The notes: generated from the sequence alone by a model not told the origin. DNA of 64,000 nt from Bacteroidota bacterium (GCA_021323535.1 JAJONO010000009.1:1-64000), one strand, 5' to 3'. Positions 52,538-62,746 are shown, counted from the first letter of the stretch. Numbers and translations: made by a program.

Positions 52538-54190
52538 TTATTTGTTATCCGATTTCTTTAACATCGTTTCAGAGTTCACTCCCACCGCAGGCATGATGCC
52601 GCTTTGTAATGACTTCCAAGTATAATACAGGAAAAATTTATAGGGATACCTTTCGTAATAAATATCTGTTATCCTTGCCTCGCCTTTTTTTTCAGGATTT
52701 GAATTTTTGATCAATACATTCGCCATAAAGGAGGCGAACCGTTTCTTTTCACCTTTATTATCCTTATCCAGCAAATCCATTTTAAGATCATGATACATGA
52801 ATTTCATTTTCCCTTTCGAATGACTTTCGTTTGCTCTAAAGGAAAACGACACTAAATCCAATTGTCCCTTCCTTATCGAAGCATTAGCTGTTTTCTCAAG
52901 CATCTGGTTAACTGCACTCAGCGGCATAGCGGATAAAGTTCCTGAACAAAAGAAAACTTCTTTGGAAGTAGTTAACGGAAAATTATAAAACGCATGGAGT
53001 TTTCCTTTATTCATAAATAAGGCATCAGCTTTTATTTTTAAGTCTCCGTTCTTAGCGAGGAGCGAGGTATCGTTATTCATACCGGTGACAGTACCACTTA
53101 ATTCATTGAATGAAATTATTCCCGGTTCTTTGTTGCCCTCGGCGAGATGTTCATACACAATTTCAGAATGTTTTATCCGGATGGTATCCAGTTTTATTTT
53201 GAAAGGGATATTAAAGATGATTCTCTGAAGAGAGGGTTTTCTGATTTTTTCCAGTTCCATGTTTTTGTCCCTGTGAACATTTAAATCGAATTGTCCAATC
53301 TCAAGGCCATTTGCAATAAACCAGTTTTTCTCGAAGAACAGTCCAACGTTCATAGAATGAAAACGTATTGAAGTTGCCTTTAATTTAACCCGGCTTACCT
53401 GTTTGCCGGCCTTTTCACCAAAATCTTCTTTCTTAAAATTAGGCTGTAAATCCAGGGAATCTATCGTTAAAAGAGAATCGAAATAAGAAGCGTACAGATT
53501 TTTTCCTTTTAATGTATACAAACCACCAGGTGTCCGGTAAACACAGCTTTTCATCCTGATGATGAATCTCTTCGCGGTAAAATTTCTTTTCTGACGATCG
53601 GTGTTTTCGTTCACAAGAAAAGTTTTCAATTCAATTTCATTTTCGTTAGAAGAAAGAACTTCTGTAGGTTTATCTCCATGACCGTAAATTTTAAAGAGCG
53701 CGTTTTTCGTCTGGATATTATCAATAGAGATTTCATCCAGTTCTTTTGAAATCACTTTAAACAAAGTAACACGTTCATTAAGCGAATCCTTATTGGGTAT
53801 TTCATTCTCCTGGAAAAGAACAATAACCGGATTTGTAAAGCTGAGTTTACGGGCGCACAGGCATCTGTCCGCCAAAAAAGAAAACGCGTTGATTCCACTT
53901 AACTTGATTTCATCAGCTATCAGGCAAAATGCCGCCTCATTCACCGCTCTCTGTTTTACAGGCACAAATCCAACTTTCTTTAATGTTAAGCTCCTCCCGA
54001 AAATATTCACAGAACTTGCTTCAAGGGTAACAGCATACTTACCGTGAGTTTCTTCGACAACGCGCTCCTGTAAAATATGTTTTATTTTATCGTTCAGGTA
54101 AAGCCCGGCAAATACCTGGAGAAGAAAAACCAGCAAGAAAATAACAACCACCGTAATGATGAGGAAACGGGCAATTTTTTTTAATGACAT
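52538..54190 (-). CDS. AsmA-like membrane protein
   Basis: A 550-residue protein with an N-terminal membrane helix (about 8-30) and a long beta-strand periplasmic part (LEASSVNIFGRSLTLKKVGF, LDTIRIKHSEIVYEHLAEG, GIISFNELSGTVTGMNND). The C-terminal part holds an AsmA-type segment (LHAFYNFPLTTSKEVFFCSG, FSFRANESHSKGKMKFMYH) typical of this superfamily. A lipid or membrane-homeostasis role is likely by family. Its start is 9 bases from the divergent yihY start. Confidence 0.8.
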   Translation of the reverse strand: MSLKKIARFLIITVVVIFLLVFLLQVFAGLYLNDKIKHILQERVVEETHGKYAVTLEASSVNIFGRSLTLKKVGFVPVKQRAVNEAAFCLIADEIKLSGINAFSFLADRCLCARKLSFTNPVIVLFQENEIPNKDSLNERVTLFKVISKELDEISIDNIQTKNALFKIYGHGDKPTEVLSSNENEIELKTFLVNENTDRQKRNFTAKRFIIRMKSCVYRTPGGLYTLKGKNLYASYFDSLLTIDSLDLQPNFKKEDFGEKAGKQVSRVKLKATSIRFHSMNVGLFFEKNWFIANGLEIGQFDLNVHRDKNMELEKIRKPSLQRIIFNIPFKIKLDTIRIKHSEIVYEHLAEGNKEPGIISFNELSGTVTGMNNDTSLLAKNGDLKIKADALFMNKGKLHAFYNFPLTTSKEVFFCSGTLSAMPLSAVNQMLEKTANASIRKGQLDLVSFSFRANESHSKGKMKFMYHDLKMDLLDKDNKGEKKRFASFMANVLIKNSNPEKKGEARITDIYYERYPYKFFLYYTWKSLQSGIMPAVGVNSETMLKKSDNK

Positions 54191-54199
54191 ATATATAGT

Positions 54200-55165
54200 A
54201 TGTCCAAAAGAATGCCATTCACTAAAAAAGCAGGTCTTTTGAAACGCTTTAAAAAGATCTGGAAATTACTTCGCGACACCGGAATTGCTTTCAGTGACGA
54301 TAACGCTATAAAATTAAGCGCGTCTTTATCTTATTATACGATCTTCGCGCTTCCTCCTCTTATCATTGTCATCATTTCGTTATGCGGGATATTTTTCGGA
54401 AAAGAAGCTGTAAGAGGGGAAATTTTTGGACAGATCAACCATCTGGTAGGAAATGAGGCTGCACTGGAGATCCAGAATATCATCAAAAACGTGAAGCTTC
54501 ACAATGATAATTTTTTCGCCGCTACCATTGGCGTTATCACTCTTTTATTGGGCGCTTCAGGAGTATTTGGCGAAATACAAAGTTCCATCAATTATATCTG
54601 GGGACTAAAAGCCAAACCGAAGCGCGGAGTATTTAAATTTCTTAAGAACCGTCTTATGTCTTTTTCCATGATCGGAGCTATGGGTTTTTTATTTCTTGTG
54701 AGTCTTATTATTAACTCCCTCATGGATGTTCTTCGCGACAAACTCACCGCCGCTTTTATTGAAATCGCAGTAGATCTCCTGTATATTGTTAACCTTGCTC
54801 TTGTATTCACGATTATCACCGCATTATTCTGTGTCATCTTCCGTTCTTTACCTGACGGAAAAGTTTCATTCAAAGATACCATGGTTGGTTCGTCAGTAAC
54901 AGCTACTCTATTCATGATCGGAAAATTTGCCATCGGATTTTATCTCGGGCATTCTAAAGTTGCTACTACTTACGGTGCGGCGGGATCTGTTGTACTCATC
55001 CTGGTTTGGGTGTATTACTCTGCTATCATTTTATATTTCGGTGCAGAGTTTACAAAAATCTACACGCGCATGCATCATCGCCGGATCATTCCAAATCATT
55101 ACGCCGTGCAGATTCACAAGGATCACTCGGAGATTGAGCCAAAAGTTGTGAATTACAACGATTAG
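54200..55165 (+). CDS. YihY/virulence factor BrkB family membrane protein
   Basis: A 321-residue protein with about six transmembrane helices and the family blocks ALSYYTIFALPPLIIVIISL, ATIGVITLLLGASGVFGEIQ and GAAGSVVLILVWVYYSAIILY FGAEF. These proteins were once called ribonuclease BN, which is wrong. The start may be 54200 or the Met at 54212. It lies head to head with the AsmA-like gene, so its promoter must lie within that gene. A weak promoter-like match (GGGCAA plus TTTA at 54170-54183) is present there. Confidence 0.92.
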   Translation: MSKRMPFTKKAGLLKRFKKIWKLLRDTGIAFSDDNAIKLSASLSYYTIFALPPLIIVIISLCGIFFGKEAVRGEIFGQINHLVGNEAALEIQNIIKNVKLHNDNFFAATIGVITLLLGASGVFGEIQSSINYIWGLKAKPKRGVFKFLKNRLMSFSMIGAMGFLFLVSLIINSLMDVLRDKLTAAFIEIAVDLLYIVNLALVFTIITALFCVIFRSLPDGKVSFKDTMVGSSVTATLFMIGKFAIGFYLGHSKVATTYGAAGSVVLILVWVYYSAIILYFGAEFTKIYTRMHHRRIIPNHYAVQIHKDHSEIEPKVVNYND

Positions 55166-55211
55166 TGCGGAAAATAGTCCCCGCTTCCACACAAATGATT
55201 TGCCCTTTTTA

Positions 55212-55226
55212 TGGCAGGATAATTTA
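55212..55226 (+). promoter_or_regulatory. Sigma-54-like promoter motif before 55259-55411
   Basis: TGGCAGGATAATTTA: -24 TGGCA with G, -12 half TTTA. The predicted start near 55238 is 21 bases before the ATG. Confidence 0.5.
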
Positions 55227-55258
55227 AAACATACCAGTAAACATATAAACCAAAACTT

Positions 55259-55411
55259 ATGGGAAATATACTTTATATCATAGCAGTAATATTAGTCATT
55301 GGATGGCTGATAGGATTCGTAGGATTTCATGCCGGGGGACTCATTCACATATTACTTGTGATAGCGCTTATCGCCGTAATTTTACGATTGATCAGGGGAG
55401 AAAAAGTTTAA
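55259..55411 (+). CDS. Small DUF5670/lmo0937-family membrane protein
   Basis: A 50-residue protein: MGNILYIIAVILVIGWLIGF, then HAGGLIHILLVIALIAVILR and a short basic end. Two membrane helices with the GGLIHILLVIA block identify the lmo0937/DUF5670 type. It is related to the C-terminal domain of the lipoprotein at 48344-48913 (GGIIHILGVIVLVLLI). It is probably stress-related, and its transcript ends in a strong hairpin. Confidence 0.88.
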   Translation: MGNILYIIAVILVIGWLIGFVGFHAGGLIHILLVIALIAVILRLIRGEKV

Positions 55412-55432
55412 GGATAGAATTCCTTTAAGCAC

Positions 55433-55454
55433 AATGCCCCGATACTGGGGCATT
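55433..55454 (+). terminator. Terminator of the lmo0937-type gene
   Basis: AATGCCCC pairs with GGGGCATT around GATACT and is followed by TCTTGTTT. It lies only 15 bases before the TamB ATG, so TamB is read through it or uses another start. Confidence 0.8.
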
Positions 55455-55468
55455 TCTTGTTTATAGAA

Positions 55469-58400
55469 ATGAACCGCTTAAAATCCGTTATCCGAATTAC
55501 ATTAAAATCGGCCTTATATTTTGTAATCGCCGTTGTTATTCTTTTGCTCTCAATCATTCTTCTGATCAGAATTCCTGCGGTTCAAAAAAAGGTAGTCGGT
55601 GAAACTGTATCGTGGCTGCGAAAAAAAACAAATTCAGAAATTGAGATTAAAAGCCTTGTCCTTACTTTAAATTCTGTAACACTTGAAGGTGTATTATTCA
55701 GGGATCTTAATCGTGATACACTTCTTTCCGCTGGTGAACTGGATGTTCAATTGGATGTTCCTGCGCTTATTGAAAAGAAAATCCTGATCAGTGGAATTTC
55801 CATGAATGATGTTGTGGGAAAAATATCAAGGACAGAAAAAGACTCCGTATTTAATTTTGATTTCCTTGTAAAATCGTTCGCAGGCGATAAGAAACAAAAA
55901 GACATAACTGATACCGTTAAAGAACCCATCGACTTTTCAGTTGAAGAAGTTGAGCTTGAAAACATCCGCTTTATTTATGATGACAATTATTCAGGAATTC
56001 TTTTTAAAACTGCATTTCACGAACTTAAACTAAGCGTTGATAAATTCGACGTTAATACTCTCTTATTCGGAGCAGACGAACTTTTCCTCAATGGACTAAC
56101 AGGCAAAGTGGTTATCCGGAAAAATAATGACTCCGGCCCTTCCGATAACACAACTCCAAATATGCCTTTCATTTCTTCCAATAAGCTGAACATCCAAAAC
56201 AGTGATTTTACTTTTGTTGACGAAGTAAATAAACAATCGGTCATAAACGTTATTGGAAATCTCTCCGTTAAAACATCAACAGTGGATCTGAACCGACAGA
56301 AAATTTATAGCGAAGGTGTGTTTGTGGGACAAAGCGGCGTTCGTGTTAACATTACACAGCAACAAGACAGTTTACTTCCCGACACTTTAAATTCTGAACC
56401 TGTAGAATGGACCATTTATTCTAAGGAAGTTGTTCTTGAAAACAACAGTGTAGGTTTTAATGTAACCAATGCGCCAAAAACAAAAAACGAATTCAATCCA
56501 AATCACATCAATTACGATAAAGTCTCTTTTCATATAGAAGAAGCTTTTTACTCAAACGACAGTATCAGTGGAAACGTTATTTCCTTAACCGCATCTGATT
56601 ACATGGCTCCCGGGGTCTTAAAATTTTCGACACTCTTTACAATGACCGATCAGTTCATTGAAGCAAAAAAATTAATTGCCCAGACAAAAAGATCGTTTAT
56701 TGATGCCGACGCTAAAATAAGTTTCGCTTCTCTTGAGAGCCTGGCTGATTCTGTTCAGAATATGGGACTAATGGCCGATATCAGAAACGCTAAAGCTTAT
56801 CCGCCTGAGATCATTTACTTTGCTCCTGTCCTCGATTCTGTTCCGGTATTTAATAAACTCACCACAACAAAAATTACAGGAAAAATTAACGGAAAATTAA
56901 AGGACCTTTCAGGCAAAAAATTATCCGTTACCACATCAGGAACAAAAGTCTTCACCAACTTCCGCATAATTGGTCTGCCCGATATTAAACAAACGCGATT
57001 TAATGTTCCGGATCTCAGCATTCACACCACACAGAACGACATACAAACCCTCGCCGGGAATTATCTTCCGAAAAGTATTTTTCCTCCCGAGAACGCGGAT
57101 ATTCAAGGGAATTTTTTTGGGACCCTCAATGAATTTAATTCAGCCATACAATTACAAAGCGCTTACGGAAACATGGAAATTGAAGGATCCATTGATAAAA
57201 ATGAAAATTTTAAGGCCGACATTGTAACTCGCGGATTTAATATTGGCCGTTTGCTTAACAATACTACGCTTGGAAATCTGAGCATGAAAACAAAAATAAG
57301 CGGAAACGGACTTGACACAAGTCGTATGAAAGTTCATATTATCACCAGCATTCCTGAAGTCTACCTGAACAAATACACTTATCATAATTTAAGCGCAGAT
57401 GTTCATTATTCAAAACAAAATGTAAAAGGAGAAGTTAACCTCGCTGACAGTGCCATTGAATTTCATCTTACCGGCGCGGTTAATTTAAATTCCGATCAAC
57501 AACATTACATTGCCGATCTCGACCTGAAAGGCGCGGATCTTAAAAGATTACATCTTCATAAAGAGGATATCCGAATTGCTCTTATGGCCACTGCCGACAT
57601 TGGCGGGAAAGACATGAACACAATAAACGGAAGCGCCGGCATAACGCATATTGTCATCTCCCACAATGGTAACAGGTATCTGTTGGATTCACTTTTATTC
57701 GCCGCCATTAACGAAGAAGGAAACAGTGAGCTTAAGGTTAAAAGCGCTATCGTAGGCCTGAATTATAAAGGGACCTTCGCACCCGGCGATCTTGTAAAAG
57801 AACTAAAGAATAATATCAATCATTACTTTCCCATCAGGAACCTTGATACAAGTTTTAAACCATCAACAAAAGCTCAGAACTTCAAATTTGAAATAGAGCT
57901 TAACAATCATCCCGTTATTTCAGAAGTATTTCTCCCCGATCTAAAAGAATTTGAACCCGGGCCTATTATTGGAAGTTATGAGAGCAGTCAGAAACAGCTT
58001 ATGCTGCAGGCCGCTGTTCCAAAAATAGTTTATAAAGACATTCAAATTCAGAATTTAATTTTTGAAGCCGGCTCCGATGAAAACAAATTAGGTTATAAAC
58101 TTACGATAACAAAATTTATAAATGCTATAGGCAAACTCGACAATTTCGAAATCAACGGCACCCTCGCCGATAAACGGGCCACGTCAAGCATTACTTCAGT
58201 TGATGAAGACGGAAATAAAAAAATTGACTTCAGAACATTTTTTACAGCCACCAACAGTGATTACAGAATGGCTTTTGATCCTAAGGACTTTTACATTATG
58301 GAAAAATCATGGACGGTGTCGCCAGAGAATTATCTTGCCTTTTCCAAAAGAGGTTTTGTATTACATGATCTCAACTTTTCAAATGATGTAAGTTCTCTTC

Positions 58401-60430
58401 AGGTAACATCTATAAGCGAAAACGTGAACAGTGACATTAAAGTTAACATAAAAAATTTCAGACTGGATGAGATCTCACGGGTTATTGAAAAAGATACGAG
58501 CCTGTTTAAAGGTAGCCTTAACGGGGATCTTGTTCTCAAACATGTTAATCACTCCTATGGCATCATTGCGGACCTTAATGTAAATGATCTTTTTGTTAGA
58601 GAAATCTCCATTGGAAACATTTCTCTCAAAGCTGAAAACGAGACAAGCAAGAAATTCAACCTTGATCTTAAACTCACAGGTGCGGGAAATAACGTGGAAG
58701 CCAAAGGTAGTTTTATTCCCGGCGAATCTAAGGAACAGATAAACATGATAGTGGATTTTGCACCGGTGACCGCGGCTGCTTTTGAGGCGCTTTCTTTCGG
58801 TCAACTCCGGGAAAGTTCGGGAACTATTACCGGAAAAATGAAAGTGACCGGAGTAGTCACTGCGCCAATGGTTTCGGGCGCTCTCACCTTTAACGATGTA
58901 AATCTTACTCCGGCTATTTCAAATGCAAAACTAAATCTGCAAAATGAAACTTTAAAAATTGAACCCGACGGAATCTATTTCAACAACTTTACTTTGCGCG
59001 ATAAGGACCAGCACACGGCGGTTATCGATGGCGCCATCAATATGAAAAACTTCAGCGATTTTAAATTTTCACTTGAGGCAATTAGTAACGATTTTCTGTT
59101 ACTTAACACAAGCGAGCGTGATAATGAACAGTATTATGGAAAAATGATTGTGGATAGCAAGATGAGAATACGGGGCACGCTCGACGCGCCGGTAATTTCT
59201 TCGAATGTAAAACTCAAGAACGGATCGCATTTCACATTTGCAGTTACTGAAACTGAATTAACCACCGATAAAGGTGAAGGCGTTGTTCTTTTCATTGACT
59301 CCCTTAAGTTTCATCCTATTCTTACTAAAGGACAAGGCAAACCAAAACAAAAAACCTCATTGCGCAACTACGATATTTCTTCCACTATTGAAATTGATAA
59401 ACGCGCCACCATTCGTTTATTACTTGATCCGGGCAGCAGCGATTCTCTGGTTGTAAAAGGAGATGCCGCCTTAAGCTTCGCAATTGACCGCAGTGGAAAA
59501 ATGAGCCTTACCGGAACTTATAATCTTACAGAAGGAAATTACCAGGTTTCACTCGAGAACGTGGTTAAGAAAAGTTTTAAGATCGAGCCCGGAAGCACTA
59601 TTACCTGGAATGGAGATCCGTTAGACGCCGATATCAGGATAAACGCCATTTATTCAATACGCACCTCTCCCATTGATCTTGTAGCGGGACAAATTCCTGA
59701 AACTGAAAAAGGAGCCTATCGCCAGCGGTATCCATTCCTTGTGTATCTTAAATTGAGGGGAGATATTCTTGCGCCACAAATTGATTTTGAAATACAGTTA
59801 CCTAATAATGAAAAGGGTATTCTTGGAGGGACCATTGACGCGAAGTTGGAACAGCTCAATGAAAATCCTTCGGCTCTCAACAAGCAAGTGTTTGCTTTGC
59901 TTGTCCTTAACAGGTTCATCCAGGAAAATCCTCTCGAAAGCGAAACAGACGCCAGCTCTAATGCAGCAAGAACCACTGTTGGAAAATTCCTTTCATCACA
60001 ATTGAATCGCCTGAGTTCAAAACTTGTTCCTGGAGTCGACGTTAATTTTGACGTTCAGTCTTACGAAGATTATTCTTCTGGAAGAAAAGAGGGCCGTACC
60101 GAAGTAGAAGTGGGTGTAAGAAAACAATTATTTAACGAACGTGTGAGCGTTCAGGTGGGCGGATCAGTAGATGTAGAAGGAGAAAAAGCGAAACAGAATT
60201 CAGCAACCGACATTACCGGCGACGTGATCCTAGAATACAAACTGACTAAAGACGGACGCTACCGCCTGAAAGGGTTCCGTCACAATCAATACGAAGGCGC
60301 ATTAGAAGGTCAGATCATCGAAACAGGCGCAGGTATTTTATACGTGCGTGATTTTGAAAGATGGCTACAATTATTGCTCCCCGAAAAAAAGGATTCAACA
60401 AGTAATACAGGAAGTGAAAAAAATAAATAA
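55469..60430 (+). CDS. tamB: TamB, translocation and assembly module protein
   Basis: A 1653-residue protein from the ATG at 55469 (a TTG at 55457 is in frame). One N-terminal membrane helix (about 13-37) is followed by a very long stretch of repeated beta strands (AsmA-like), ending in the conserved DUF490 region of the last 400 residues (LRGDILAPQIDFEIQLPNNE, LNRFIQENPLE, FLSSQLNRLSSKLVPGVDVNF). It should bridge the periplasm and work with its barrel partner encoded next, overlapping by 17 bases. Family role: insertion of outer-membrane proteins and, in related proteins, lipid movement. Confidence 0.95.
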   Translation: MNRLKSVIRITLKSALYFVIAVVILLLSIILLIRIPAVQKKVVGETVSWLRKKTNSEIEIKSLVLTLNSVTLEGVLFRDLNRDTLLSAGELDVQLDVPALIEKKILISGISMNDVVGKISRTEKDSVFNFDFLVKSFAGDKKQKDITDTVKEPIDFSVEEVELENIRFIYDDNYSGILFKTAFHELKLSVDKFDVNTLLFGADELFLNGLTGKVVIRKNNDSGPSDNTTPNMPFISSNKLNIQNSDFTFVDEVNKQSVINVIGNLSVKTSTVDLNRQKIYSEGVFVGQSGVRVNITQQQDSLLPDTLNSEPVEWTIYSKEVVLENNSVGFNVTNAPKTKNEFNPNHINYDKVSFHIEEAFYSNDSISGNVISLTASDYMAPGVLKFSTLFTMTDQFIEAKKLIAQTKRSFIDADAKISFASLESLADSVQNMGLMADIRNAKAYPPEIIYFAPVLDSVPVFNKLTTTKITGKINGKLKDLSGKKLSVTTSGTKVFTNFRIIGLPDIKQTRFNVPDLSIHTTQNDIQTLAGNYLPKSIFPPENADIQGNFFGTLNEFNSAIQLQSAYGNMEIEGSIDKNENFKADIVTRGFNIGRLLNNTTLGNLSMKTKISGNGLDTSRMKVHIITSIPEVYLNKYTYHNLSADVHYSKQNVKGEVNLADSAIEFHLTGAVNLNSDQQHYIADLDLKGADLKRLHLHKEDIRIALMATADIGGKDMNTINGSAGITHIVISHNGNRYLLDSLLFAAINEEGNSELKVKSAIVGLNYKGTFAPGDLVKELKNNINHYFPIRNLDTSFKPSTKAQNFKFEIELNNHPVISEVFLPDLKEFEPGPIIGSYESSQKQLMLQAAVPKIVYKDIQIQNLIFEAGSDENKLGYKLTITKFINAIGKLDNFEINGTLADKRATSSITSVDEDGNKKIDFRTFFTATNSDYRMAFDPKDFYIMEKSWTVSPENYLAFSKRGFVLHDLNFSNDVSSLQVTSISENVNSDIKVNIKNFRLDEISRVIEKDTSLFKGSLNGDLVLKHVNHSYGIIADLNVNDLFVREISIGNISLKAENETSKKFNLDLKLTGAGNNVEAKGSFIPGESKEQINMIVDFAPVTAAAFEALSFGQLRESSGTITGKMKVTGVVTAPMVSGALTFNDVNLTPAISNAKLNLQNETLKIEPDGIYFNNFTLRDKDQHTAVIDGAINMKNFSDFKFSLEAISNDFLLLNTSERDNEQYYGKMIVDSKMRIRGTLDAPVISSNVKLKNGSHFTFAVTETELTTDKGEGVVLFIDSLKFHPILTKGQGKPKQKTSLRNYDISSTIEIDKRATIRLLLDPGSSDSLVVKGDAALSFAIDRSGKMSLTGTYNLTEGNYQVSLENVVKKSFKIEPGSTITWNGDPLDADIRINAIYSIRTSPIDLVAGQIPETEKGAYRQRYPFLVYLKLRGDILAPQIDFEIQLPNNEKGILGGTIDAKLEQLNENPSALNKQVFALLVLNRFIQENPLESETDASSNAARTTVGKFLSSQLNRLSSKLVPGVDVNFDVQSYEDYSSGRKEGRTEVEVGVRKQLFNERVSVQVGGSVDVEGEKAKQNSATDITGDVILEYKLTKDGRYRLKGFRHNQYEGALEGQIIETGAGILYVRDFERWLQLLLPEKKDSTSNTGSEKNK

Positions 60431-62717
60431 CATAGTATTTATTACATCCTGTATGATTGTATTCACAGGATGCAGCGGTTTAAAAAAAATACCAAAAGAC
60501 GACAAGCTCTATACCGGGGCGGAAATTAAACTTGTACATCATGGTAAGATAAAACATAAAACAGAAATTACTTCAGACGCAAAAACAGCTGTTAGACCAC
60601 AGCCCAACGCGCAGTTTCTTGGTTTGCGCCCAAAACTATGGCTTTACCAGGCTGCAGGAGACGGAAAAGATAAAGGTATCAGAAAATGGATGAGGAAACA
60701 GGGAGAAGCTCCTATACTAATTAGTTCAGTTAAACCCGCGGAAACCACAAAATTCATCGACGCGAAATTATTCAACATCGGTATTTTTAATGCCGCTACA
60801 GAATATAAGATCAAAACAAAAAGAAAAACCGCTAAGGTTATTTATATCTGTCACATTCACCAACCATATACGGTACAGGACATAAATTATGTAATAAACA
60901 ATGAAGAAATAAATTTTATCATAAAGAATGAAAAAAACAGGTCGGTAGTAAAGGCAGGAGACAATTATGATCTTGAAAAATTAAAAACCGAAAGGGAACG
61001 TCTCGACGAAGTACTCAAAGACAAAGGTTATTTTTATTTTAGTCCCGATTATTTACTATTTAAAGCCGACACGATATCAAAAGAAAAGAAAGTGAGTCTT
61101 GAACTTTCTCTTAAAGATGAATTGCCGGATAAGGCGCTTGAAGTTTATAGGATCAGAAACGTTATCATAAATCCGGATTACGATATCAGCGAAAAACGAG
61201 ACAGATCAGATAGTTTAAGAAGAAACAGACTTGTGGTGGACAGTGTTATTTTTACTGAGAATGAAATGCGCATCAAGCCATCAGCTATTCTTCAATCCAT
61301 TACATTGAGAAAAAATGACCTGTATTCCAGAAAAAAACACAACGCTACATTAAACAGGTTAATGACCATGGGTACGTTTAAATTTGTGCGCATTAAATTC
61401 ACAGAAAGGGATTCGGCTAAAGAATTATTGAACATGCGTGTAATGCTAACGCCAATGCCAAAACGAACTTTGAGAATGGAAGCGAATATGGTCTCAAAAT
61501 CCAATGATTTTCTTGGCCCCAGGTTAACTCTTAATTATACAAACAGGAACGCTCTCAATGGCGCTGAATTGCTGAACATTGACCTCGGGGGTTCTTTTGA
61601 AACGCAGATCAGTGGTAAATACAAAAATCTTTATTCCTATTCTCTCAACTCAAAAGTAGAATTATTATTTCCGAGGTTCGTCGCGCCTTTCAGAATTAAA
61701 TTCGATAACAGTTCTTATGTTCCCAAAACAAAATTTTCTGTGGGTTATAATTATCTCAAGCGCATTGCCTGGTTCGATCTCAGATCCTTTCAGTTCGTTT
61801 ATGGTTTTAGGTGGAAAGAAACCATCAGCAAAGAACATGAATTAAATCCTGTCAATATCAATCTTACTTCTGTTGTTAACCGCACACCTGAATTCAACGA
61901 CCTGCTCCAATCAAATCCTTTCATCAAAAAAAGTTACGAAGAACAATTTATAGCGGGGCTCTTATATTCTTATCTTTACAACGAACAGGTTTTAACCGGC
62001 AAGCGCGACCAGTTTTACCTGAACGTAACTGCAGAAACTTCCGGAAATGCTTTCTCGCTCTTTAGCAGATCGAGAGGAGAAATTGCCAATGAAGACAATC
62101 CTTCAAAAATAGGGGGCATTGTTTACTCGCAATTCGGAAAAGTAAGTCTTGATATCAGAAACTACATCAACTTTAAACATGGTAAATTTGTTCAGCGATT
62201 GTTCACTGGTGTTGGCAAACCATACGGCAACTCATCCACCCTACCCTATATAAAACAATTCTTTAGTGGCGGGCCAAACAGTATCCGTGCATTCCCAATT
62301 AACTCTATTGGTCCTGGTACCTACTCCCTTCAAGCCACACAGGCTTCTTTATTTTTGCAGCAAGGCGGAGATATTAAACTGGAAGCAAATCTGGAATACA
62401 GGTTCGATATTTTCAGATCGTTGAAAGGCGCTGTATTTTCTGATGCCGGAAACACCTGGCTGTTTAAATCTAATCCCGCAGTTACGGGTGATCCCTTTTC
62501 TTTCTATCAGTTCTATAAAGAAATTGCAGTTGGAACCGGAGTGGGATTACGATTCGATATTTCGTTCTTCGTAATACGTTTCGACCTTGGAATACCTTTG
62601 AGAAAGCCCTGGCTGCCTGAAAATGAAAGATGGGTATTAAAAGAGATTGATTTCAGCGACCCAACCTGGAGAAGCAACAATCTTATCCTGAATGTTGCCA
62701 TTGGTTATCCGTTCTAA
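60414..62717 (+). CDS. tamL: TamL, lipoprotein form of TamA/BamA barrel
   Basis: A 767-residue protein. I chose the GTG at 60414 because it gives a proper lipoprotein signal (KKINNIVFITSCMIVFTGC, lipobox FTGC) and a short overlap with tamB. POTRA-like segments lie at about 110-330 (YEVYRIRNVIINPDY, LQSITLRKNDLYSR), then a 16-stranded barrel with GGPNSIRAFPI (the RGF-type motif of BamA-family proteins) and a C-terminal aromatic strand (LNVAIGYPF). In Bacteroidota this lipoprotein TamL is the usual partner of TamB. No promoter is seen between the two genes. Confidence 0.93.
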   Translation: MKKINNIVFITSCMIVFTGCSGLKKIPKDDKLYTGAEIKLVHHGKIKHKTEITSDAKTAVRPQPNAQFLGLRPKLWLYQAAGDGKDKGIRKWMRKQGEAPILISSVKPAETTKFIDAKLFNIGIFNAATEYKIKTKRKTAKVIYICHIHQPYTVQDINYVINNEEINFIIKNEKNRSVVKAGDNYDLEKLKTERERLDEVLKDKGYFYFSPDYLLFKADTISKEKKVSLELSLKDELPDKALEVYRIRNVIINPDYDISEKRDRSDSLRRNRLVVDSVIFTENEMRIKPSAILQSITLRKNDLYSRKKHNATLNRLMTMGTFKFVRIKFTERDSAKELLNMRVMLTPMPKRTLRMEANMVSKSNDFLGPRLTLNYTNRNALNGAELLNIDLGGSFETQISGKYKNLYSYSLNSKVELLFPRFVAPFRIKFDNSSYVPKTKFSVGYNYLKRIAWFDLRSFQFVYGFRWKETISKEHELNPVNINLTSVVNRTPEFNDLLQSNPFIKKSYEEQFIAGLLYSYLYNEQVLTGKRDQFYLNVTAETSGNAFSLFSRSRGEIANEDNPSKIGGIVYSQFGKVSLDIRNYINFKHGKFVQRLFTGVGKPYGNSSTLPYIKQFFSGGPNSIRAFPINSIGPGTYSLQATQASLFLQQGGDIKLEANLEYRFDIFRSLKGAVFSDAGNTWLFKSNPAVTGDPFSFYQFYKEIAVGTGVGLRFDISFFVIRFDLGIPLRKPWLPENERWVLKEIDFSDPTWRSNNLILNVAIGYPF

Positions 62718-62731
62718 AATAGTAAATACAC

Positions 62732-62746
62732 TGGCATACTTTTTTT
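62732..62746 (+). promoter_or_regulatory. Sigma-54-like promoter motif before the DUF4142 gene
   Basis: TGGCATACTTTTTTT preceded by C. The predicted start near 62758 lies after the ATG at 62751, which supports translation from 62772. Confidence 0.5.

Noticed and set aside
54200-55165. Ribonuclease BN
   Set aside because: An old label for this membrane family; no nuclease motif is present.
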